64,000 nucleotides of DNA from Anaeromassilibacillus sp. An250 (GCF_002159845.1 NZ_NFJK01000005.1:161985-225984); one strand, 5' to 3'; shown: positions 27,369 through 36,407, counted from the first letter of the stretch. Notes: a model not told the origin generated them from the letters alone. Program-made: numbers and translations.

Positions 27369-28031
27369 TTAAAGGGTCGCTACTATATCCTGCAATCGCT
27401 TTTTTACTTGTTCTAAATCGGAACTGCACAATAGTGGAAGAATCCCTACCAACTTTTCCGGTGCAAAATCCCACCATTTTACTTGTAAAAGCAAATCGAT
27501 GAGATCCTCGGAAAACCGTTTCTTGAGGAATTTTGCTGGATTCCCACCGACTACATGATAAGCTCCAACGTCTTTCGTCACCACCGAACGCGCAGCGATG
27601 ATTGCGCCATCTCCAATTTTGACGCCGGGCATGATAAGACTCTCCCGGCCAATCCATACGTCGTTTCCTACCACTGTGTCCCCCTTAAAGGGCAGTTGCT
27701 CCAGGTGGGGCGGCGTATGCTCCTCCCAAGCTCCACCAAAAACATGGAAGGGATACGTTGTGACGCTGCTGATCCGGTGGTTGGCCGTGTTCATAAGGAA
27801 CTGCGTTCCACTTGCTATAGAACAGAACTTTCCAATAATCAATCGGTCACCAAATTCTGGCCAGTTAAACAGCACATTATTTTTTTCGAATCCCGTGGGA
27901 TCTACTGGATCATCATAGTAAGTGTAATCCCCAACCAAAATATTAGGTGCGGTAATCACATTTTTTAAAAAACAAGTTGTTCCATAGGAATTTGGAAATA
28001 CTACATTAGGGTCTGGTATCCTTTGTATCAC
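27369..28031 (-). CDS. Vat/CatB-type xenobiotic acetyltransferase
   Basis: 220 residues with left-handed beta-helix hexapeptide repeats (GDTVVGNDVWIG, IMPGVKIGDGAIIAARSVV, VVGGNPAKFLKKRF). His85 in NTANHR matches the catalytic histidine of Vat and CatB enzymes, and FGGAWEEH plus KWWDF match streptogramin A acetyltransferases better than CatB. It should acetylate streptogramin A or a related drug. GTG start behind GGAGG. A 24-codon frame ends 12 bases upstream. Chloramphenicol or another substrate remains possible. Confidence 0.85.
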   Translation of the reverse strand: MIQRIPDPNVVFPNSYGTTCFLKNVITAPNILVGDYTYYDDPVDPTGFEKNNVLFNWPEFGDRLIIGKFCSIASGTQFLMNTANHRISSVTTYPFHVFGGAWEEHTPPHLEQLPFKGDTVVGNDVWIGRESLIMPGVKIGDGAIIAARSVVTKDVGAYHVVGGNPAKFLKKRFSEDLIDLLLQVKWWDFAPEKLVGILPLLCSSDLEQVKKRLQDIVATL

Positions 28032-28043
28032 GAAAAATCCTCC

Positions 28044-28118
28044 TTATGGCTGTATTTTCACTTCCTTTCCCCTTGCAGATGCCGTCGCTACAGCCCTCTT
28101 TTTCCGAATTTCTCGCAT
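28044..28118 (-). CDS. Candidate leader peptide of the Vat-type gene
   Basis: 24 codons, MREIRKKRAVATASARGKEV then KIQP, from ATG behind AAGGGGG with good spacing. The stop codon runs into the GGAGG of the acetyltransferase gene. Short basic peptides so placed control several ribosome-drug resistance genes by translational attenuation; whether this one does is inferred from position. Confidence 0.5.
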   Translation of the reverse strand: MREIRKKRAVATASARGKEVKIQP

Positions 28119-28415
28119 AATCGTTCCCCCTTATGTTATTAGAGTTCAAAGGCTGTCTTGCTGAACTTTTCTTTAATGTGATTAGGTCGCTGTCTGAGAG
28201 ACTCCCCTGTCCTTTAGGAGCCTTCCTGGAGCGGCCTCATCAAAGAACTACAGCATGAATTCCTATATATTGCCTCTGAAGCACTTCAGCTTCAACACGG
28301 GTAACTCTGATCTAAATAATATTCTATGGGATCTCCCGCCGGATTTCAATGCTTGAAAAGCCGAAATTCTGCCTATGGGTTCTCTTTTTCTTTTGGCCTC
28401 TAGTGAGGTTTTTGT
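28119..28415. other. Long leader between Vat-type gene and smpB
   Basis: No gene recognised. On the minus strand AGTTCA and TGAACT can pair around the region just before the leader-peptide ribosome site. The plus-strand frames around 28260-28355 look like chance or a short relic. Confidence 0.35.
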
Positions 28416-28444
28416 TTGACAGCAAAACAAAAATATGATATGCT
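28416..28444 (+). promoter_or_regulatory. Probable smpB promoter
   Basis: TTGACA (28416-28421) and TATGCT (28439-28444), 17 bases apart, 38 bases before the smpB start. Confidence 0.6.
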
Positions 28445-28481
28445 ATAAGACCACGGAGGCAGCGGAAAGGAGGGCTTTTTT

Positions 28482-28949
28482 ATGCCGCATACTTCTTTGA
28501 AAACCATCGCACAAAATAAAAAGGCCTTTCACGACTACTTTGTGGAAGAAAGTTTAGAAGCGGGCATTGAGTTGTGTGGCACAGAGGTAAAGTCTCTGCG
28601 CAAAGGGCAGTGCAATCTCAAAGACGCTTGGTGCTCCGTTGTTAATGGGGAGCTTCTAGTCAACGGAATGCATATCAGTGCTTATGAGCAGGGCAATATT
28701 TTTAACAAAGATCCGATGCGCGTGCGCCGACTTCTGATGCACAAGCGGGAGATCATGCGGCTGTTTGGCCTTGTGAAGCAGGACGGATATTCTCTCATTC
28801 CTCTCTCTGTCTATTTAAAAGGTTCCCTAGTCAAAGTACAAGTGGGGCTTTGTCGTGGTAAGAAGCTCTACGATAAACGCGCAGATCTTGCAGCACGTGC
28901 AGCAAAGCGTGACATTGATCGCGCACTCAAAGAAAAAAACCGATCATAA
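28482..28949 (+). CDS. smpB: SsrA-binding protein SmpB
   Basis: 155 residues, full length. [38 protein letters not shown], and the basic C-terminus [20 protein letters not shown] are diagnostic. SmpB binds tmRNA and places it in stalled ribosomes for trans-translation. AAAGGAGGG precedes ATG. The tmRNA gene begins 12 bases after the stop codon, so the two RNAs may share a transcript. Confidence 0.98.
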   Translation: MPHTSLKTIAQNKKAFHDYFVEESLEAGIELCGTEVKSLRKGQCNLKDAWCSVVNGELLVNGMHISAYEQGNIFNKDPMRVRRLLMHKREIMRLFGLVKQDGYSLIPLSVYLKGSLVKVQVGLCRGKKLYDKRADLAARAAKRDIDRALKEKNRS

Positions 28950-28961
28950 AGTAGTAGATAT

Positions 28962-29310
28962 GGGGCTGCAATGGTTTCGACGGAGGTTGTGAACCCTGGT
29001 AAGCGAGTAGCGGTGCGGACACGCTTAAAACTCCGCAAACTTTAAAATTAAACGACAACAATACTGTTGCGTACGCAGCCTAATTAGGCTGCCGTCTTTA
29101 CCGGGAGTACCGCGGCTCGGATAAAGGCGTCGATGAGCGGTGAACGTGAACGAAGGAACGCCTTTACCTCCGTCATGACGCAAAGGCTACTAACGTAGGA
29201 AGCCTGCCTTTGGGCGCCCTATAGAGGGAATGTCAAAACATCGGCTATACTCGTAGAAAGCCAGGGCAAGTGATTTTCGGACAGGAGTTCGATTCTCCTC
29301 AGCTCCACCA
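28962..29310 (+). ncRNA. ssrA: tmRNA
   Basis: GGGGCTG at the 5' end pairs with CAGCTCC before ACCA, again with a G3:U70 wobble for alanine charging. GGTTTCGACGG near the start and GTTCGATTCTCC near the end are tmRNA/T-arm hallmarks. The tag frame ends NDNNTVAYAA followed by TAA TTAG (29051-29083); the resume codon itself is not certain by eye. CCA is encoded. Confidence 0.97.
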
Positions 29311-29379
29311 AATGGACATTACACGAACACCTGCTTTTTCAAAGACGGTTTTGCCGTAAGGGTGTGGCTGTGATGGCAA
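29311..29379 (+). repeat. 69-base trailer repeat, copy 2 (behind tmRNA)
   Basis: Begins at the base after the tmRNA CCA, exactly as copy 1 does behind tRNA-Ala. Here the ACACC/GGTGT pairing is complete and the inner hairpin is ACGG-TTTTG-CCGT. Confidence 0.85.
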
Positions 29380-29384
29380 CACAG

Positions 29385-29428
29385 AAACCCGAGGGTTAAG
29401 GTATTATGTGCCTTAATCCTCGGGTTTT
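29385..29428 (+). terminator. Terminator of the tmRNA transcript
   Basis: AAACCCGAGG..TTAAGG pairs with CCTTAA.CCTCGGGTTT, followed by TT. Different in sequence from the terminator behind copy 1. Confidence 0.85.
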
Positions 29429-29619
29429 GGCATATGTGATATCCGTTGGTTTAAGATCCAACTGCATGGCTTATTATCACTTGAAAAAGCACATTGTCAT
29501 AGACAATCCATACTTTCTATTGATAGCACTAAGTTTTATCTTACTATTACATATGATATTTGTAGTTCCATATCGTAGGTGCTAAACTATTTTTGTCATT
29601 GGGCTTCATGCCTTTTGTC

Positions 29620-29676
29620 CTCCTTTTGATACTTTGGTGCAGTTGGCAGACCGCATCTTTCTTGTATCAAAAGGAG
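29620..29676. other. 12-base inverted repeat in the region before the TetR gene
   Basis: CTCCTTTTGATA (29620-29631) and TATCAAAAGGAG (29665-29676) are exact inverses with a 33-base loop. A second hairpin, AACTCCCCC/GGGGGTT, lies near 29711-29736. No gene is convincing in 29429-29941. Confidence 0.5.
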
Positions 29677-29941
29677 TTTTTATTTACTATGGAATGCTAA
29701 AGCTTTTTGTGAACTCCCCCGCATTGCCGGGGGTTCCTAACAACAAAAAACTTCCCCTTGTTTCGGCTCGTAAGGGCAAAAACAGGGAAAATCCATTAAA
29801 TTTGAGTATTAGGTAGGCAAAAAGCCTTGAAATATCAAGGGTTTTGAAAAGATTGTATTTCTAATCTTTATTAACTCTATTGCTTACAAAAATATTCTTC
29901 TAATAATCAATCCGTGAAATACGCAAAATTCTCTTTTCTTC

Positions 29942-29994
29942 TTGACATCATTTTTTACACGTTATAATATAACAGTGATATATAACGCTGTTAT
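29942..29994 (+). promoter_or_regulatory. TetR promoter and operator
   Basis: TTGACA (29942) and TATAAT (29963) are 15 bases apart. Overlapping the start region, ATAACAG (29969-29975) and CTGTTAT (29988-29994) form an inverted repeat, a fitting TetR self-operator. Confidence 0.75.
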
Positions 29995-30010
29995 AAGGAG
30001 GGTAAATACA

Positions 30011-30625
30011 ATAAGCGGAAACTTAACAACTTTAGAACGCATCCATCAGGCTGCAAAAGCGGAGTTTTTGGAAAAAGGCTATAAAGATGCTTCCCTACGA
30101 AACATTGTCAAATCGGTAGGCATGACTACTGGAGCCTTTTATGGGTATTACAAAAGCAAAGAAGAACTGTTTGAAGTTCTGGTCGGTGAACATTATGAAT
30201 ATATCCTTAATCGCTTTAAAGAGGCACAGCAGGAATTTGCAAATTTGCCTCTTCACCGGCAGCCAGAAGTTATGAGCGAAGTATCCGGACTTTGTATGTA
30301 CGATATGCTCCGTTACGCCTATGCGCATCTGGAGGAATGCAAACTCATCCTCTGCTGCTCGGAAGGAACAAAATTTTCCGGCCTTATTGACGAAATGGTG
30401 GAAATTGAAGTGGAAGCAACGCACTCCTATCAGAAGGTCCTGCAGGAGCTTGGGCGGCCCTCCCCGAAGATTGATCCCACACTGGAGCATATTTTGATTA
30501 CTGGCATGTTTCATACTTTTTTTGAACTGGTGATCCATGAAATGCCACTGAATAACGCAGAAAATTATGTAAAGGAAATGCGCGCCTTTTATACAGCCGG
30601 ATGGATGAAAATTATGGGGCAGTAA
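30011..30625 (+). CDS. TetR-family regulator, probable ATA start
   Basis: 204 residues. N-terminal HTH: ERIHQAAKAEFLEKGYKDAS, LRNIVKSVGMTTGAFYGYYK. AAGGAGGG lies eight bases before ATA, the first residue expected from related regulators (SGNLTTLERI); the frame further upstream is the promoter. No ATG, GTG or TTG is near the site. It precedes and probably represses the ABC exporter pair 108 bases downstream. Confidence 0.88.
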   Translation: MSGNLTTLERIHQAAKAEFLEKGYKDASLRNIVKSVGMTTGAFYGYYKSKEELFEVLVGEHYEYILNRFKEAQQEFANLPLHRQPEVMSEVSGLCMYDMLRYAYAHLEECKLILCCSEGTKFSGLIDEMVEIEVEATHSYQKVLQELGRPSPKIDPTLEHILITGMFHTFFELVIHEMPLNNAENYVKEMRAFYTAGWMKIMGQ

Positions 30626-30733
30626 AGCCCTGTAATTTTTGCCCTTTAGTTAGCTACGACTAACTAAAGCATGGATATAAGAAGAACAAAATATATGTTC
30701 TCTATATCATAAATCAATAAAGGAGGAATTCTT

Positions 30734-32509
30734 TTGAAAAAGCAATCTAATCTGTCGCGCCTGCTCCAAATTGCAGGCAGACACAAATACCTGCTCTATG
30801 CTTCATGGATGCTTTCAGCTATCAGTGCCTTCATCGCTTTGGTACCCTTCTATTACATCTGGAAAGTGATTCAGGAAGTGTTGGGGGTTGCTCCGGATTT
30901 CAGTCGGGCACAAAATCTGACTTATAACGGCTGGATGGCGGTTCTGTTTTCGGTCATCGCCGTGCTTATCTACATAGCGGGACTGATGTGCTCCCATAAG
31001 GGGGCGTTTCGTATTGCCACCAACCTACGGCTGCAAACTATGGAGCATATCGTCAAGCTGCCGCTTGGGTTTGTAGAGAACTTTGGTAGCGGCAAACTTC
31101 GCAAAATTGTCAACGAATCCAGCGCCGCCACCGAAACCTATCTTGCCCATCAACTTCCCGACCGGGCCAATGCGATTGCTACGCCTTGCGGACTTTTAGT
31201 ATTGCTGCTGGTATTTGACTGGCGACTTGGTCTCTTAAGCCTTGTTCCTGTGATTCTGGGATTTTTAATTATGATGGCGATGACCGGACAACGGATGCAG
31301 GAAAAAATGAAAGAGTACCAAAACGCACTAGATGATATGTCAAACGAGGCAGTAGAATATGTTCGAGGTATTCCAGTAGTCAAAACCTTTGGACAGACCA
31401 TCTTCTCTTTCAAAAAATTCAAAGACTCCATTGACCGCTATAAAGTATGGGTGATTGCCTACACCAAACAGCTTCGAGCGCCCATGATGTTTTATACAGC
31501 GGCCATTAACGGGGTTTTTGCTACATTGATCGCAGGCGGCCTGCTATTTATCCAAAACGGTATCACAACAGAATTCCTGTTGGATCTGATTTTTTATATT
31601 ATTATTACACCGATTATTTCGGTCACGTTAACGCGCATCATGTTTCAAAGTGAAAATGCCATGATTGTAAACGATGCCTTGCAGAGGATCGACAGCGTTT
31701 TGAATTTAAAACCCCTGAAAGAAGCAAAGCGCCCAAAACATCCACAAGATGCTTCGGTAGAACTGAACGATATTCGTTTCAGCTATGACGGAAAAACAGA
31801 GGTATTGAAAGGCATTTCCCTCACCATCCCACAAGGACAAACTGTAGCTTTTGTCGGCCCATCCGGCGGTGGGAAAACTACGCTCGCCAATCTGATCTCG
31901 CGTTTCTTTGATCCGCAGAGTGGTAGCATAAAGATTGGTGGGGTCGATGTAAAAGAGATTTCCAAAGAGGAACTGATGAACACGGTTTCCTTCGTATTCC
32001 AGAACAGCCATCTTATCAAAGCTTCTATTCTGGAAAATGTGCGCATGGGCAGGCCTGACGCAACCCGGGAAGAAATCCTTGCTGCGCTTCACAATGCTCA
32101 GTGCGATGATATCCTTGAAAAACTGCCTCAAGGGGCGGACACCGTGATCGGTACAAAGGGCGTTTATCTTTCCGGCGGGGAGCAGCAACGAATTGCTATC
32201 GCTCGCGTCATGCTGAAAAACGCGCCCATCATTATTTTAGATGAAGCCACGGCTTTTGCCGATCCGGACAACGAAACACGGGTACAGGCTGCTTTCTCTA
32301 GATTGTCTAAAGGCAAAACAGTCATCATGATTGCCCACCGTCTTTCTACCGTAGCAGGAGCGGATAAAATCTATGTTATTTGCGACGGACAGATTGCTGA
32401 AAGCGGTACCAGCAGCAATCTGTTGGCGAAGGACGGCATTTTCAACCGGATGTGGCAGAACTATCAGACTTCCGTTCAATGGAAAGTTGCAAAGGAGGTA
32501 GCAAAATGA
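30734..32509 (+). CDS. ABC exporter subunit (membrane + ATPase), first of pair
   Basis: 591 residues from TTG behind GGAGG. Six-helix membrane domain, then GPSGGGKTT, LSGGEQQR and IIILDEATAFAD. Forms a heterodimer with the next gene. The pair is homologous in design to the one at 7574-11089, with a TetR in place of AraC control. Likely drug or siderophore-like compound transport. Confidence 0.93.
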   Translation: MKKQSNLSRLLQIAGRHKYLLYASWMLSAISAFIALVPFYYIWKVIQEVLGVAPDFSRAQNLTYNGWMAVLFSVIAVLIYIAGLMCSHKGAFRIATNLRLQTMEHIVKLPLGFVENFGSGKLRKIVNESSAATETYLAHQLPDRANAIATPCGLLVLLLVFDWRLGLLSLVPVILGFLIMMAMTGQRMQEKMKEYQNALDDMSNEAVEYVRGIPVVKTFGQTIFSFKKFKDSIDRYKVWVIAYTKQLRAPMMFYTAAINGVFATLIAGGLLFIQNGITTEFLLDLIFYIIITPIISVTLTRIMFQSENAMIVNDALQRIDSVLNLKPLKEAKRPKHPQDASVELNDIRFSYDGKTEVLKGISLTIPQGQTVAFVGPSGGGKTTLANLISRFFDPQSGSIKIGGVDVKEISKEELMNTVSFVFQNSHLIKASILENVRMGRPDATREEILAALHNAQCDDILEKLPQGADTVIGTKGVYLSGGEQQRIAIARVMLKNAPIIILDEATAFADPDNETRVQAAFSRLSKGKTVIMIAHRLSTVAGADKIYVICDGQIAESGTSSNLLAKDGIFNRMWQNYQTSVQWKVAKEVAK

Positions 32510-34239
32510 TAAAACGGCTGCAAAAACGATACGCTCTTTCCGAACAGGGAGCGAAAGATCTTGTAAAAGGCTGTCTGGCCTGTGTCTTACAAAATCTTTC
32601 CTTTATGTTCCCAGTGGGACTATTGTTCTCTTTAGTAAGTGATCTGCTAAACGGCGGTGTTTCCAGCGAAAAAATTGCGTTTTATGCTATTGGCTGTGTG
32701 GTGTGTATCGGTTTTATTCTGCTTACCACTTACATCCAGTATAACGCTACCTACTTTGCCACTTATACGGAAAGCGGCATACGGCGTATTACACTGGCCG
32801 AACGGCTGCGGAAAATCCCGCTGTCCTTTTTTGGTAAAAAAGATTTGGCCGATCTTACCAGTACGATTATGGCCGACTGCACCTTTTTGGAGCAGAATTT
32901 TTCCCATTTTATCCCCGAACTGGCGGGCTCCATCATTTCCACAATTCTTATCTCTATCAGCCTACTTATTTTCGACTGGCGCATGGCGTTGGCGGCGCTG
33001 TGGGTTATGCCGGTTGCCTTTGCGATTGTAGGCTTTTCCTCAAAAGTGCAAGAAAAGCTCAATCAAAAAGCCATGGATGTTAAGATGGCCTGTGCAGATG
33101 GGATTCAGGAGTGCATCGAAACAGTACGGGACTTGAAAGCCAACAATGCCGAAGCAGAATACCTGAAAGGACTGGAAAAGAAAATCCGTGCAGTCGAACG
33201 CCGATCCATTCTCAACGAATTTGGACTTGCCGCCTTTGTGGTCTCCGCATCATTAGTATTGAAATTAGGGATTGCTACGGTTGCGCTGGTTGGCTCCATA
33301 CTGCTGATCCAGGGCAGTTTGGACATGATCACTTTCTTTCTGTTTTTACTAGTCGTATCGCGACTTTATGACCCGCTACAAGGCGCACTTCAAAATCTTG
33401 CAGCGGTGATCAGCACACGCACCAATATCGCCCGTATGAATGAAATCCTCGACCATCCCATTCAACAAGGCGATAACCGGCTTTTCAACAAAGGCTATGA
33501 CATTGTCTTTGACCATGTAGGGTTTGCCTACAATACAGGAGAAACCGTTTTGAAAGACGTTTCCTTTACCGCAAAGCAAGGTGAGGTTACCGCTTTGGTG
33601 GGGCCATCTGGCGGCGGTAAAACAACTGTTTCCCGTCTGGCGGCAAGGTTTTGGGATGTGAGTCGCGGCAAAATTACGGTAGGCGGCATGGACATTTCCA
33701 AAACAGATCCGGAAACACTGTTGTCCCTGTTCTCCATTGTATTTCAGGAAGTGACCTTATTTGACAATACGATTTTAGAAAATATCCGTATTGGGAACAA
33801 AGAAGCCACCGATGCGCAGGTGATAGCGGCAGCAAAACTGGCCAACGTGGACGAATTTGCAGAAAAACTGCCTGATGGGTGGAACACCAATATCGGGGAA
33901 AACGGCTGTGAACTTTCCGGTGGAGAACGGCAGCGCATTTCCATCGCCCGAGCTTTTCTGAAAAATGCTCCGATTATTCTTTTGGACGAGGCAACCGCTT
34001 CCCTGGATGTAGAAAATGAAACATTGATTCAAGCGGCATTATCCCGTCTGATTGCGGATAAGACTGTGCTGGTGATTGCTCACAGGATGCGCACAGTGGC
34101 AGGCGCAGACAAGATCGTGGTACTCTCACAAGGCACTGTGGCAGAAGAAGGAGCGCCTAAAGAGTTGCAGAAGAAAAATGGTCTTTATGCCCGTATGGTG
34201 GAATTGCAGACGGAAAGCCAGGACTGGAGACTGGTGTAA
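32506..34239 (+). CDS. ABC exporter subunit, second of pair
   Basis: 577 residues; ATG overlaps the previous stop (ATGA) and has AAAGGAGG upstream. Six-helix membrane domain, GPSGGGKTT, LSGGERQR, IILLDEATASLD. The consensus catalytic glutamate is present in both partners. Confidence 0.93.
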   Translation: MIKRLQKRYALSEQGAKDLVKGCLACVLQNLSFMFPVGLLFSLVSDLLNGGVSSEKIAFYAIGCVVCIGFILLTTYIQYNATYFATYTESGIRRITLAERLRKIPLSFFGKKDLADLTSTIMADCTFLEQNFSHFIPELAGSIISTILISISLLIFDWRMALAALWVMPVAFAIVGFSSKVQEKLNQKAMDVKMACADGIQECIETVRDLKANNAEAEYLKGLEKKIRAVERRSILNEFGLAAFVVSASLVLKLGIATVALVGSILLIQGSLDMITFFLFLLVVSRLYDPLQGALQNLAAVISTRTNIARMNEILDHPIQQGDNRLFNKGYDIVFDHVGFAYNTGETVLKDVSFTAKQGEVTALVGPSGGGKTTVSRLAARFWDVSRGKITVGGMDISKTDPETLLSLFSIVFQEVTLFDNTILENIRIGNKEATDAQVIAAAKLANVDEFAEKLPDGWNTNIGENGCELSGGERQRISIARAFLKNAPIILLDEATASLDVENETLIQAALSRLIADKTVLVIAHRMRTVAGADKIVVLSQGTVAEEGAPKELQKKNGLYARMVELQTESQDWRLV

Positions 34240-34328
34240 AAAGGATTCTCCCGCTTGGATGATGATCAGCCCGAATTTGTACCAGTATTTAGCGATCGTT
34301 AGGAGATGGTGACAATATGGGAAATTAG

Positions 34329-34487
34329 CTACACTGGATTTTTTGGAACCCGGCCTTCCTGTGGAGTTCTGCCGGGCAGTTTACGAAACGGGATTTCCCC
34401 TATCGGGTTGCCGTAACGCCAGGGCGCTATTAAGGATGCCAGTCTGTCAAGGGTTTCCAGCCAAGATAAACGGTCTCTTTTCTTCAT
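34329..34487 (-). CDS. Small basic protein coupled to apbE
   Basis: 52 residues, MKKRDRLSWLETLDRLASLI then PWRYGNPIGEIPFRKLPGR. Its ATG overlaps the apbE stop codon, so it was the next gene of that operon. No family known to me. Confidence 0.5.
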   Translation of the reverse strand: MKKRDRLSWLETLDRLASLIAPWRYGNPIGEIPFRKLPGRTPQEGRVPKNPV

Positions 34488-35225
34488 GATACCAATACCT
34501 GAACAGGTTCTTTTCGTCCATCGCTCAAAGTAAATTTGTCTGCGATCCCCTCCGTCAAAAGAATCTCGTTTTCATCGGTGACCAGCAGCATATCAAACCC
34601 GCCATTTTCTCGCCAATAAGCTTCCGCTTGTTCCGTCCCCATAACAAACAGAGCTGTAGAGAGCGCATCGCACAGCCTGCCCTCTTCTCCAATAATGGTA
34701 ACAGCCTGCAAACCACTGTTTGCAGGCTAACCAGTAGATGGATCGAGAATGTGCCAGTAAATATTCCCGTCCTTATCTTCAAAATAGTTTTCATAGCCAC
34801 CGGATGTTACCACTGCTGCATCACTGATTTCTAACACGCCCAAGTTGTCTTCCCCCCAAGGGGCACGAATGCCGATGCGCCAGTCGCTGCCATCAGGCCG
34901 GGAGCCAACCGCCTGGATATTCCCGCCAAGATTAATAAGCGCAGACTGAACCCCATGTGTTTGAAGCACTTCTGCCACTAAGTCCGCAGTATAGCCTTTT
35001 CCTACTGCTCCCAAATCCAACTGCATCCCTTTCGGCATTGTCAAGGTTGTTCCGTCCAGTTGAACTTCGCTATAGTCCACTCGCTCCAGCAAGGCGTCAA
35101 TCTGCTCTTGAGAGGGAACCTGTTTGCTATCTGTAGTAAATCCCCATGCCGATAAAACGGGATAGATGGTTGGATCCAATGCGCTCTTTGTTTTTTCTGC
35201 CATATCCAGCGCAAAAGAAATTACG
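34484..35225 (-). pseudogene. apbE: FAD:protein FMN transferase (ApbE), broken
   Basis: Clear ApbE core: FALDMAEKTKSALDPTIYPV, LDLGAVGKGYTADLVAE, LINLGGNIQAVGSRP, and after the break GEEGRLCDALSTALFVMG. An in-frame TAG at 34727-34729 interrupts DPSTG-PANSG, where relatives have a tyrosine-like residue. The 5' third is missing: homology begins at about 35225, joined to an unrelated small gene. ApbE normally attaches FMN to respiratory flavoproteins; this copy should be inactive. Confidence 0.85.
34703..34728. other. Perfect 11-base palindrome at the apbE amber codon
   Basis: AGCCTGCAAAC and GTTTGCAGGCT flank CACT. It starts at the TAG codon and runs into the coding sequence after it. Confidence 0.6.
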
Positions 35226-35336
35226 CTTGTCCTGTTCCTGCGGGGAAAAAACGGGGGTGAGATTTTTGACGGTGATCGTGCGATCTCCGAGTACAGCAGT
35301 TTTGACTTCACTTTCATATTTGACCTGTGCCTGCAT
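35226..35336 (-). pseudogene. 5' fragment of a small transposon protein (TnpW-like)
   Basis: MQAQVKYESEVKTAVLGDRT then ITVKNLTPVFSPQEQDKR, with GGGAGG six bases before ATG. The VKNLTPVF and EQ-K-R pattern resembles small proteins (TnpW type) of Clostridial mobile elements. At codon 38 it runs out of frame into apbE, so a deletion joined the two. Confidence 0.5.
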
Positions 35337-35420
35337 AAAATCCCTCCCATACAATCAAAGAATGTCTTGAAACATGGCAAAGGCCAGCACCGCGAAAGTG
35401 CTGGCCTTTGGCCGGATATG

Positions 35421-35446
35421 TACCTCTGGACAAAGTGTCCGGAAGT
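35421..35446. repeat. 25-bp palindrome, copy a
   Basis: ACCTCTGGACAAAGTGTCC, then GGAAGT (one arm mismatch). Touches the stop codon of the 66-residue gene. Confidence 0.9.
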
Positions 35447-35646
35447 TAGTAGGGGCTTCGCTCGTAGTAAGCCTCGGCCTCCTGCAAAGTGGTATAGTCG
35501 AATACCTCGTAAAGCTCGACCATCACCTGTTCAATGTCGGACGGCTTAAAGCCGCACCGCTCCATCGCGGCGATGACGTACCCCCGGCAGGCATCGTTGC
35601 TCCACGGCTGGGAAAGCAAGGCCGCCAGTTCTGGATCATAGTTCAT
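35446..35646 (-). CDS. Small conserved ICE protein, function unknown
   Basis: 66 residues, acidic, MNYDPELAALLSQPWSNDAC onward, ending EAEAYYERSPY. AGAGGGGGAACGCTCT precedes ATG. I recall similar short proteins in Tn1549-type elements but know no function. First gene at this end of the ICE. Confidence 0.65.
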   Translation of the reverse strand: MNYDPELAALLSQPWSNDACRGYVIAAMERCGFKPSDIEQVMVELYEVFDYTTLQEAEAYYERSPY

Positions 35647-35996
35647 AGAGCGTTCCCCCTCTTTTTTGATAAATTAGGGAGTGCCGCGCCCGTTTCCTTG
35701 ACCTGTCCAAAGACAACCATACTCGGCGCGGCATCCCCGCACAACGGGGAACGGCGGCCCGGAGGGACAGGCGGCCAGCCTGTCCAATGGCGGATCGTGG
35801 CCGTGGGTTGGCCCGGCCCACCTGCGGCGCTGGTGTTTATCGCTCGTTCTCCGTGGAGAGAAGTCACCGCGCACCCGCCGCCCGGCTCCCCGCGCTATGC
35901 TCAGGGCCGCCGCCGTTCCGTTGCGGAGAGGTTATATTTCCCTCTCTAATAACCAAGACATTTTTGCATCAATTCCAAGTGGGGAAACAGCAAAAA
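35647..35996. other. Non-coding GC-rich stretch in the ICE
   Basis: Contains the inverted repeat GGACAGGC-GGCCA-GCCTGTCC at 35765-35785. No gene supported; could hold an ICE regulatory or transfer site. Confidence 0.35.
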
Positions 35997-36407
35997 TCAA
36001 AAAGTTTTTTTCATGCGTTCCAGGCCCCGCTTGATAGACTGGCGGACGGACTCCTCATGCACACCCTCGGCCTCGGCAATCTCTTTGATGCTTTTGCCAA
36101 GAATGATATGAGCATCGATCCGGCGGCCCTGGATCTCCGGCAGGGAGTTGAGGGCGTTCCACAGACGGATGAACCGCTCCTTGAGCTCCAGAACTTCCTG
36201 GGGCGTGGGCTCATGCAGGCAGGCGGAGTATTCGATCCCGTCCTCGCAGTCCAGAGAATACTGCGCTTTGTGCCGGGTGAGCCGCCGCTGGTAGGCCGCT
36301 TCATAGCGGACGCTGGCCCGGAGCGCCTCGGCCACTTCCTCGGAAACCTCGATAAATTGATCCTGGATGTACCAATAATAAAAATCTTTCAGATTGATGG
36401 TAGTCAT
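35997..36407 (-). CDS. Sigma-70-like factor of the ICE
   Basis: 136 residues from ATG behind GGAGG. The C-terminus is region-4-like: LPEIQGRRIDAHIILGKSIK then EIAEAEGVHEESVRQSIKRG. The N-terminus (INLKDFYYWYIQDQFIEVSE) is typical of the small sigma-like proteins of CTn elements. Probably directs transcription of ICE genes. Confidence 0.8.
   Translation of the reverse strand: MTTINLKDFYYWYIQDQFIEVSEEVAEALRASVRYEAAYQRRLTRHKAQYSLDCEDGIEYSACLHEPTPQEVLELKERFIRLWNALNSLPEIQGRRIDAHIILGKSIKEIAEAEGVHEESVRQSIKRGLERMKKTF

Noticed and set aside
4076..29379. The 69-base trailers as attL/attR of one 25-kb island
   Set aside because: The block between contains smpB and many chromosomal-type genes, no integrase is adjacent, and the similarity extends far beyond a usual attachment core.
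29634..29816. 60-codon frame after tmRNA
   Set aside because: Crosses two hairpins and has no domain; start lacks a ribosome site.
34727..34729. Amber codon in apbE as a recoded (pyrrolysine-type) residue
   Set aside because: The gene is already truncated at its 5' end, and no pyrrolysine gene or suppressor tRNA is visible; a nonsense mutation is simpler.
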